Origin: Dolomedes plantarius
Taxonomy: Eukaryota > Arthropoda > Arachnida > Araneae > Dolomedidae
DNA: 64,000 bases
Assembly (NCBI GenBank): GCA_907164885.2
Contig: OU015499.1
Coordinates: forward strand, 146,745,618 to 146,809,617
Direction: 5' to 3'
The position numbers and the translations under genes were made by a program. Shown here piece by piece: positions 54,920-64,000 of the stretch. Under the pieces are notes generated by a model. It saw only the letters and a program-made list of their open reading frames with translations, did no database searches and was not told where the DNA came from. Position 1 is the stretch's first letter. Every line of letters begins with the position of its first letter.

Positions 54920-57900
54920 GAATTCAATGTAACGTTTTAGCTCTTTAGCTAGTTGGTTAGTTAGCTCTTTAGCAAACCTCAATTTTGCTAACTGTTAGCA
55001 CATCGGCATTCAAATGGCCCGTTAGCTCTCCGATCCGAGCACCACTCTCCGACGAGGGAATGTTCGGCAAACCTCGGAAGCTTTTAAACGAATGCTCTCA
55101 GTAAGCCAATGAGACAGCCCAAATTCATCGCCAGCGCGACATCAAATGTAAACAAACATGGAAACTTCGGAACTGATAAAATAAAAATAATAAAAACGAG
55201 TAATGCCTGGATACGCAACAAAAGAAAAATGAATCAAATGATTTTAAATTTGTGGATAGAATACTTACGAATATTTTCATAATTCTATGTTCAACTTTAT
55301 TTGAAATATTTATAATTCACTATGTTAAATTACCGGAAGCTTTATTTTTCTTTTCTTTTAGCAAAATGCCACATTTTTAAAAAATAATTAGTAGAGAATA
55401 CAGAAGATGAAAAATATTTCTAATATGGAGGATATGAAGTAAAATATATTTAAAACAAAGTTTAGCTAAATGTTAAAATATCGTTGTATTCAGTAATCTA
55501 ACCTTCCAAAAGCTATTTATTTTGACATAAAAAAGTTTCTGATAAAATGATACACTGAACTTTATGTGATGTCCTTGTTTCAATTAAATACATTTAATAA
55601 AAGCTTTTAAAATAGTTAACACATTGATGTGTTTCCCATCTGAAATAAAACACATTCAAATCTCTGAAGTTTATACTAACAGCATGGTATTTAAAACTAA
55701 CAGTATTGTATTTAAAATTTTCAAATATACACATTATATTATACAGACAAACTTTAAATTAAATAGTATTATTTAAGATGTACTCACCTGATTATTCTCA
55801 GTTAAGATTTAGAGCTCATAACATTCAAATTATGCATCACAATTAATAGTAGCCAAAAAAATTGCAAGTACAGACACTGCTTCAGTATAAATACAGCACT
55901 GCACAAGAATTCATTTAGCTCAATCTTTTAAATGTTGATACAATATCCTTTTAAGAAAATCGATAGATTTACACTCTTTTAAACATATCCATGTGTAAAT
56001 GAAGAAAATGCTAAATCTAGTTTAATTGAAGTACAAGGGAATACAATTTATAGTACTTTTTTTTTCGACTATCACTAATTTTGGTTCATTGCAAATATAC
56101 AATTTTAAGATATTCATTTCATTCCTTACACTAGATGCAAATAAGCAATGTGTAAAAGATAAAGTATTTGAAGTACTGCATACTTAAGTTACTATCTTTT
56201 TTCAATTTGTGGCGATAAAAATTAAAAATTTCAAGTTATCTTAAATGTTGTAGTCATGCAGAAAAAAAAACACAGTTTCACAAATATAACAGTCAAACAA
56301 AATGAAATATAATTAATTTCTGTATTAATCTTTTTCTTTATGAGGAATAGGGCAGTAAAATACTCAGCTGCATTGTAGTTTTGTAGTTTAATATTTTAAT
56401 TTACAGAGTGACATATCTGTAAAGTACTATCAATTACAATGGAATACAATTGATAGTACTTTGTAAAGTACAGCTACAATGCAGCAGTAAAATAAATCAG
56501 TACAGTAAAATACTCAGCTGCATTGTAGTTTGGTAGTTTAGTATTTTAATTTACAGAGTGACATATCTGCAAAGTACTATCAATTGCAATGGAATACAAT
56601 TGATAGTACTTTGTTTTTGTCGACTATCACTGAGTTTGACTCATACCTTTTCAAAGATACAATTTTTTTCATTTCATTCATTACACTAGGTGCAAATAAG
56701 CAATGTTTAAAAGATAAAGTAACGAAGTAATGCATAGTTAAGTTACTGTGTTTTATTCAATTTGTGGCGATAAAAATTCAAAATTTCAAGTTATCTTAAA
56801 TTTTGCAGTTATACAGAAAAAAAATACAATTTCACATATATTTTAGAATTTTCTTAAGAAACACACAGAGAACAATCAACAAGCAGTTGATTGAATCACA
56901 TTATAAATATAACAGTTACAGAAACATGGTTTGTACCAAATTTTATAGTCCTGGCTGAAATTTCAAGACCCATAGCTAAGCCAAATTTGATTTTAGTTAA
57001 AGTTTGATTAATTTTTAATAGAACATTATATTAGGTCAGGAATCAGCTTGTGCATTGTAAAATTTAACATTAGTAACTGCTTTTGAAAAGGCATGACTTT
57101 TTCTAACACTTAAATTTTGTTTACATATAAAAAAAAAAGAAAAAAAGTAAAGTCCTGGAAACTGGAATTAACCACATTTTATAAAATTGAATCAAACAGA
57201 AATTAATGTTGTGCTCATGAAAATCATACTTAAATACATATTATAGCTGTACTTTTTTTTAGATTGAAAAAAAAGTTTCTTCTAGGTAAGCATTCAATTA
57301 CACACTGACAAAATTTAACACAATAAAACAATTATTGCACACATGGGAGAGCAGTTTCTTCACAGACATACTAGATAAAATTGTTCCTTTTATGTAAAAG
57401 AGTAATAAATGGGAAAAATCAATATCCACTATGGTTTTTATTAAAAAAGAGCAACAGCCAGGAAGAACAACCCATTTTATATACATCAAAATTTAATTTC
57501 CAGGGAACAGGTATTGGGCTTGAAGCTTGTAATTTGTCTGGGAAGAGGAATATAAATTTTTTAAATGCTTTCCAGCTTAGATACAAATATTTTGTAGTGT
57601 TATTACTAACTTTCTGGTGATTGATACAATTCTCATTCTTTAGCACGAAGAATGATTAATTAAACGTATTTTCTATAATTCTTCTGTGCTCTTCCACTAC
57701 GGATATCTAAACTGAGAAGATATCAAATGTTTGATAGTTAAAATCTATATTTCGTTTGTGTGTGCGAACTGTATATAACTCGTCCATTTTACATCACAAG
57801 CGAAAGCGGTTAAAGCTACAGAAACTCTCAAATCATTATACTAATCACTAATACCATAATGTCTACTGTACATTTCTAAATCATTATACATAACGGTAAA

Positions 57901-58226
57901 CATGAAATTTTTTTAAAGTGCCCGTAACAAAAGATTAATCTAATTAACAAAAGATAATTTGCTTATTTATAACGTATTTTACGTAACTGCTAAATAAATA
58001 TAATTTGGAATATTCAAAAATACAAGAAAGAGTTAATTACTAACTTCAAAACAGTAGAAACGAGTCGAAACCTTAATCAAAATAAAAACACCACCAGAGA
58101 AACCACCTAGCAAGCGTTAGCTAACAGGCGACCGGATATTTCGCTCTGTTTGGGTATTTGAATACGGAATCGGCTAAAGAGCTAACTAGCTAACTAGCTA
58201 AAGAGCTAAAACGTTACATTGAATTC
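54920..58226 (+). repeat. Array copy 2
   Basis: Coordinates are GAATTC to GAATTC. Offset from copy 1 is 3318 bases. It differs from copy 1 by a handful of single bases and small indels (for example an extra T before the TTTTTTC at about 56196, and CAATTGCAATGG for CAATTACAATGG at about 56582). Confidence 0.9.
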
Positions 58227-58240
58227 GGGGGCTTGGGGCC

Positions 58241-61200
58241 GAATTCAATGTAACGTTTTAGCTCTTTAGCTAGTTGGTTAGTTAGCTCTTTAGCAAACCT
58301 CAATTTTGCTAACTGTTAGCACATCGGCATTCAAATGGCCCGTTAGCTCTCCGATCCGAGCACCACTCTCCGACGAGGGAATGTTCGGCAAACCTCGGAA
58401 GCTTTTAAACGAATGCTCTCAGTAAGCCAATGAGACAGCCCAAATTCATCGCCAGCGCGACATCAAATGTAAACAAACATGGAAACTTCGGAACTGATAA
58501 AATAAAAATAATAAAAACGAGTAATGCCTGGATACGCAACAAAAGAAAAATGAATCAAATGATTTTAAATTTGTGGATAGAATACTTACGAATATTTTCA
58601 TAATTCTATGTTCAACTTTATTTGAAATATTTATAATTCACTATGTTAAATTACCGGAAGCTTTATTTTTCTTTTCTTTTAGCAAAATGCCACATTTTAA
58701 AAAATAATTAGTAGAGAATACAGAAGATGAAAAATATTTCTAATATGGAGGATATGAAGTAAAATATATTTAAAACAAAGTTTAGCTAAATGTTAAAATA
58801 TCGTTGTATTCAGTAATCTAACCTTCCAAAAGCTATTTATTTTGACATAAAAAAGTTTCTGATAAAATGATACACTGAACTTTATGTGATGTCCTTGTTT
58901 CAATTAAATACATTTAATAAAAGCTTTTAAAATAGTTAACACATTGATGTGTTTCCCATCTGAAATAAAACACATTCAAATCTCTGAAGTTTATACTAAC
59001 AGCATGGTATTTAAAACTAACAGTATTGTATTTAAAATTTTCAAATATACACATTATATTATACAGACAAACTTTAAATTAAATAGTATTATTTAAGATG
59101 TACTCACCTGATTATTCTCAGTTAAGATTTAGAGCTCATAACATTCAAATTATGCATCACAATTAATAGTAGCCAAAAAAATTGCAAGTACAGACACTGC
59201 TTCAGTATAAATACAGCACTGCACAAGAATTCATTTAGCTCAATCTTTTAAATGTTGATACAATATCCTTTTAAGAAAATCGATAGATTTACACTCTTTT
59301 AAACATATCCATGTGTAAATGAAGAAAATGCTAAATCTAGTTTAATTGAAGTACAAGGGAATACAATTTATAGTACTTTTTTTTTTCGACTATCACTAAT
59401 TTTGGTTCATTGCAAATATACAATTTTAAGATATTCATTTCATTCCTTACACTAGATGCAAATAAGCAATGTGTAAAAGATAAAGTATTTGAAGTACTGC
59501 ATACTTAAGTTACTATCTTTTTTCAATTTGTGGCGATAAAAATTAAAAATTTCAAGTTATCTTAAATGTTGTAGTCATGCAGAAAAAAAACACAGTTTCA
59601 CAAATATAACAGTCAAACAAAATGAAATATAATTAATTTCTGTATTAATCTTTTTCTTTATGAGGAATAGGGCAGTAAAATACTCAGCTGCATTGTAGTT
59701 TTGTAGTTTAATATTTTAATTTACAGAGTGACATATCTGTAAAGTACTATCAATTACAATGGAATACAATTTATAGTACTTTGTAAAGTACAGCTACAAT
59801 GCAGCTGAGTACAGTAGAATACTCAGCTGCATTGTAGTTTTGTAGTTTAGTAATTTAATTTACAGAGTGACATATCTGCAATTACAATGGAATTCAATTG
59901 ATAGTACTTTGTTGTCGACTATCACTGATTTTGACTCATATTGAAAGATACAATTTTAAGGTATTCATTTCATTTATTACACTAGGTGCAAATAAGCAAT
60001 GTTTAAAAGATAAAGTAACGAAGTAATGCATAGTTAAGTTACTATATTTTATTCAATTTGTGGCGATAAAAATTCAAAATTTCAAGTTATCTTAAATTTT
60101 GCAGTTATGCAGAAAAAAAATACAATTTCACAAATATTTTAGAATTTGCTTAAGAAGCACACAGAGAACAGTCAAGAAGCAGTTGATTGAATCACATTAT
60201 AAATATAACAGTCAAACAAAATTAAATGTAATTAATTTCTGCAGTAATCTTTTTTCTATGTGAGGAATTCCAGTAATTTAATCCACAATTCAATTAGTAC
60301 AATGGAATACAATTGATAGTATTTTTTTTTTTGCTCGACTATCATTAATTTTGGTTCATAGCTATGCAACAAATATATAGTTTTAAGGTATTCATTTCAT
60401 TCGTTATACTACGTGCAAATAAGCAATATTTAAAAGATAAAGTAATGAAGTACTACATAGTTGTTACTATATTTTATTCAATTTGTGGCGATAAAAATTT
60501 AAAATTTCAAGTTACCTTAAATTTTGCAGTTATGCAGAAAAAAATACAATTTCACAAATATTTTAGAATTTTGTGAAGAAACACACAGAGAACAATCAAC
60601 AAGCAGTTGATTGAATCACATTATATATATATCAGTTACAGAACCATGGTTTGTACCAAATTTCATAGTCCTGGCTGAAATTTCAAGACCCATAGCTAAG
60701 CCAAATTTACTTTTAGTTATAGTTTGATTAATTTTTAATAGAACATTATATTAGGTCAGGAATCAGCTTGTGCATTGTAAAATTTAACATTAGTAACTGC
60801 TTTTGAAAAGGCATGACTTTTTCTAACACTTAAATTTTGTTTACATATAAAAAAAAAGAAAAAAAGTAAAGTCCTGGAAACTGGAATTAACCACATTTTA
60901 TAAAATTGAATCAAACAGAAATTAATGTTGTGCTCATGAAAATCATACTTAAATACATATTATAGCTGTACTTTTTTTTAGATTGAAAAAAAAGTTTCTT
61001 CTAGGTAAGCATTCAATTACACACTGACAAAATTTAACACAATAAAACAATTATTGCACACATGGGAGAGCAGTTTCTTCACAGACATACTAGATAAAAT
61101 TGTTCCTTTTATGTAAAAGAGTAATAAATGGGAAAAATCAATATCCACTATGGTTTTTATTAAAAAAGAGCAACAGCCAGGAAGAACAACCCATTTTATA

Positions 61201-61945
61201 TACATCAAAATTTAATTTCCAGGGAACAGGTATTGGGCTTGAAGCTTGTAATTTGTCTGGGAAGAGGAATATAAATTTTTTAAATGCTTTCCAGCTTAGA
61301 TACAAATATTTTGTAGTGTTATTACTAACTTTCTGGTGATTGATACAATTCTCATTCTTTAGCACGAAGAATGATTAATTAAACGTATTTTCTATAATTC
61401 TTCTGTGCTCTTCCACTACGGATATCTAAACTGAGAAGATATCAAATGTTTGATAGTTAAAATCTATATTTCGTTTGTGTGTGCGAACTGTATATAACTC
61501 GTCCATTTTACATCACAAGCGAAAGCGGTTAAAGCTACAGAAACTCTCAAATCATTATACTAATCACTAATACCATAATGTCTACTGTAAATTTCTAAAT
61601 CATTATACATAACGGTAAACATGAAATTTTTTTAAAGTGCTCGTAACAAAAGATTAATCTAATTAACAAAAGATAATTTTCTTATTTATAACGTTTTTTT
61701 CGTAACTGCTAAATAAATATAATTTGGAATATTCAAAAATACAAGAAAGAGTTAATTACTAACTTCAAAACAGTAGAAACGAGTCGAAACCTTAATCAAA
61801 ACAAAAACACCACCAGAGAAACCACCTAGCAAGCGTTAGCTAACAGGCGACCGGATATTTCGCTCTTTTTGGGCATTTGAATACGGAATCGGCTAAAGAG
61901 CTAACTAGCTAACTAGCTAAAGAGCTAAAACGTTACATTGAATTC
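58241..61945 (+). repeat. Array copy 3 (expanded)
   Basis: Offset 3321 from copy 2, but about 400 bases longer. The extra sequence (about 59780-60600) is a further round of the internal sub-repeat, with a second diverged copy of the block from AAAGATAAAGTAA to TCACATTAT. The right third matches copies 1 and 2 closely. Confidence 0.88.
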
Positions 61946-61949
61946 GGGG

Positions 61950-63698
61950 GACAATATCCTTTTAAGAAAATCGATAGATTTACACTCTTTACATTGAAAA
62001 CGCTTTTACATTGAAACGTTACATTGAATTCGGCCCTAATCTAGTTTAATTGAAGTACAAGGGGAATACAATTGATAGTACTTTTTTTTTTCGACTATCA
62101 CTGATTTTGGTTCATTGCAAATATACAATTTTAAGATATTCATTTCATTTCTTACACTAGGTGCAAATAAGCAATGTTTAAAAGATAAAGTATTTGAAGT
62201 ACTGCATACTTAAGTTACTATCTTTTTTCAATTTGTGGCGATAAAAATTTAAAATTTCAAGTTACCTTAAATTTTGCAATTATGCAGAAAAAAAAATACA
62301 ATTTAACAAATATTTTAGAATTTTGTGAAGAAACACACAGAGAACAATCAACAAGCAGTTGATTGAATCACATTATAAATATAACAGTTACAGAAACATG
62401 GTTTGTACCAAATTTCATAGTCCTGGCTGAAATTTCAAGACCCATAGCTAAGCCAAATTTACTTTTAGTTATAGTTTGATTAATTTTTAATAGAACATTA
62501 TATTAGGTCAGGAATCAGCTTGTGCATTGTAAAATTTAACATTAGTAACTGATTTTGAAAAGGTATGACTTTTTCTAACACTTAAATTTTGTTTACATAT
62601 TAAAAAAGAAGAAAAAAAGTAAAGTCCTGGAAACTGGAATTAACCACATTTTATAAAATTGAAACAAACAGAAATTAATGCTGTGCTCATGAAAATCATA
62701 CTTAAAGACATATTATAGCTGTACTTTTTTTTAGATTGAAAAAAAAAGTTTCTTCTACGTAAGCATTCAATTACACACTGACAAAATTTAACACAATAAA
62801 ACAATTATTGCACACATGGGAGAGCAGTTTCTTCACAGACATACTAGATAAAATTGTTCCTTTTATGTAGAAGAGTAATAAATGGGAAAAATCATTATTC
62901 ACCATGGTTTTTATTAAAAAAAAGCAACAGCCAGGAAGAACAACCCATTTTATATACATCAAAATTTTATTTGCAGGGAACAGGTATTGGGCTTGAAGCT
63001 TGAAATTTGTCTGGGAAGAGGATTATAAATTTTTAAAATGCTTTCCAGCTTAAATACAAATATTTTGTAGTGTTATTACTAAGTTTCTGGTGATTGATAC
63101 AATTCTCATTCTTTAGCACGAAGAATGATTAATTAAACGTATTTTCTAAAATTCTTCTGTGCTCTTTCACTACGGATATCTAAACTGAGAAGAGATAAAA
63201 TGTTTGATAGTTAAAATCTATATTTCGTTTGTGTGTGCGAACTGTATATAAATCGTCCATTTTACAACACAAGCGAAAGCGGTTAAAGCTACAAAAGTTC
63301 TCAAATCATTATACTAATCACTAATACCATAATGTCTACTGTAAATTTCTATACATAACGGTAAACATGAAATTTTTTTAAAGTGCTCGTAACAAAAGAT
63401 TAATCTAATTAACAAAAGATAATTTGCTTATTGCTTATTTATAACGTATTTTACGTAACTGCTAAATAAATATAATTTGGAATATTCAAAAATACAAGAA
63501 AGAGTTAATTACTAACTTCAAAACAGTAGAAACGAGTCGAAACCTTAATCAAAACAAAAACACCACCAGAGAAACCACCTAGCAAGCGTTAGCTAACAGG
63601 CGACCGGATATTTCGCTCTTTTTGGGAATTTGAATACGGAATCGGCTAAAGAGCTAACCAGCTAACTAGCTAAAGAGCTAAAACGTTACATTGAATTC
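61950..63698 (+). repeat. Array copy 4 (5' deleted, with an ectopic TIR end)
   Basis: Begins inside the element (ACAATATCCTTTTAAGAAAA corresponds to 52623), lacking the left ~1.02 kb and left TIR. At 62013-62036 a stray right-end sequence, CGTTACATTGAATTCGGCCC, sits within the body, replacing about 33 internal bases. The remainder has scattered substitutions and a normal right TIR. Confidence 0.85.
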
Positions 63699-63703
63699 GG
63701 GGC

Positions 63704-64000
63704 TACATCTCTAGAAATAATTTACTATCAGTGATTTGAAATAGAAATAAAAGTCACAAAAATATATACAAAACTATAAATTAATTGTATCGTGAAGGTT
63801 TTACAATTTTCCTCCCACATCTGGTTTTAACAGTAAAGCCAGTATTTTGAAAAAGCGAGTTCTTTTGAATAACAGTCATTTTAGTTCTATACGTGCTAGA
63901 AGTGTGACGTCACGTCCACCATTAGGGCACCTCCGCAATGGCGGCCCATGTTATTCTCCCGTGGGACTATCTTTAACTTTATTGTTCACAAAAGACCCCA
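63704..64000. promoter_or_regulatory. Possible host promoter edge (CRE and ATGGCGGC motif)
   Basis: After AT-rich DNA the last 100 bases become GC-richer. TGACGTCA (63905-63912) is a perfect CRE palindrome. GCAATGGCGGCC at 63936-63947 resembles the YY1 site often found at transcription starts. An ATG at 63938 gives only 12 codons before TAA, so no coding exon is claimed. The gene, if any, would lie beyond the window. Confidence 0.3.

Larger units (their letters stand above)
51597..63703 (+). mobile_element. Tandem array of four TIR-bearing elements
   Basis: Four head-to-tail copies of a ~3.3-kb element (51597-54910, about 54915-58230, 58237-61949, and a 5'-deleted one 61950-63703). Each complete copy begins GAATTCAATGTAACGTTTTA followed by GCTCTTTAGCTAGTT, and ends with the inverse; about 54 bases pair with two or three mismatches, so they are terminal inverted repeats. 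The inner parts of the TIRs contain repeated TTAGCT motifs. Copies 1 and 2 are nearly identical; 3 and 4 are a little more diverged and rearranged. No transposase is recognisable in any frame; the small frames repeated in every copy look like chance. Superfamily undetermined: no target duplication could be found outside the array. Confidence 0.88.

Noticed and set aside
53977..62962. Recurring open frames of 63, 75 and 79 codons in each copy of the 3.3-kb unit
   Set aside because: They are repeated only because the unit is repeated; frames overlap on both strands and residues look like AT-rich chance translation.

Overview
The window is eukaryotic and almost certainly from an arthropod with a large, repeat-rich, AT-rich genome. 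The evidence is the mix of mobile elements (Mag-like Ty3/gypsy, Ty1/copia, jockey-like LINE, several hAT/ZMYM-type transposons, a TTAA-flanked piggyBac-like MITE), the tRNA-Arg-type primer site, spliced-gene signals and long noncoding stretches. I cannot name a genus. There are no bacterial operons, CRISPR arrays or rRNA genes. Host genes are few: one clear C2H2 zinc-finger gene on the minus strand (30931-32955) and one probable 3'-terminal exon of an unrecognised protein (868-1007).

Layout. 0-4.7 kb: terminal exon, noncoding DNA, a TA/TATATG microsatellite cutting a hAT transposase fragment (minus strand), a GTTGGCCCAAC-rich minisatellite and a ~0.45-kb long inverted repeat. 4770-11184: a very young LTR retrotransposon on the minus strand, with 1118/1119-bp LTRs, a perfect ATCAA target duplication and one intact gag-like ORF but no pol. 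11.2-15.3 kb: noncoding DNA with a tandem duplication, a near-perfect 66-bp palindrome and a 50-bp tandem array that again carries GTTGGCCCAAC. 15567-19018: a hAT element with an exact 8-bp duplication (TACACGAC) and a broken transposase; inside it are a second 701-bp hAT-type insertion with its own exact duplication (TGTGCAGA) and a tRNA-like SINE. 19.0-20.3 kb: a hAT end and a 5'-truncated LINE. 20537-25130: a decayed Mag-like gypsy element that landed inside one unit of a ~1.03-kb tandem repeat (units at 20.36-25.99, 25.99-27.01 and 27.01-27.78 kb); the next unit preserves the empty site.

27.8-36.4 kb: unannotatable DNA, the piggyBac-like MITE (29318-30476) and the zinc-finger gene. Its finger array was extended by tandem duplication and is cut short by a frameshift, with about five more fingers left out of frame. 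36.4-39.1 kb: a copia relic with an internal deletion joining protease to the integrase end. 39.1-41.9 kb: a nested tandem repeat bounded by inverted AGGCTACGGCCACACGA ends. 42.1-42.9 kb: another hAT relic. 43-51.6 kb: mostly featureless DNA with palindromes and two hairpins of a shared family. 51597-63703: four tandem copies of a ~3.3-kb element with ~54-bp terminal inverted repeats, the most unusual structure here, whose two full junctions are exact reverse complements of each other. The last 100 bases contain a CRE-like site and an ATGGCGGC motif and may be the edge of a host promoter.

The only gene products that could be made as read are the zinc-finger protein and the gag-like protein of the young LTR element. 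All other coding similarity is broken.
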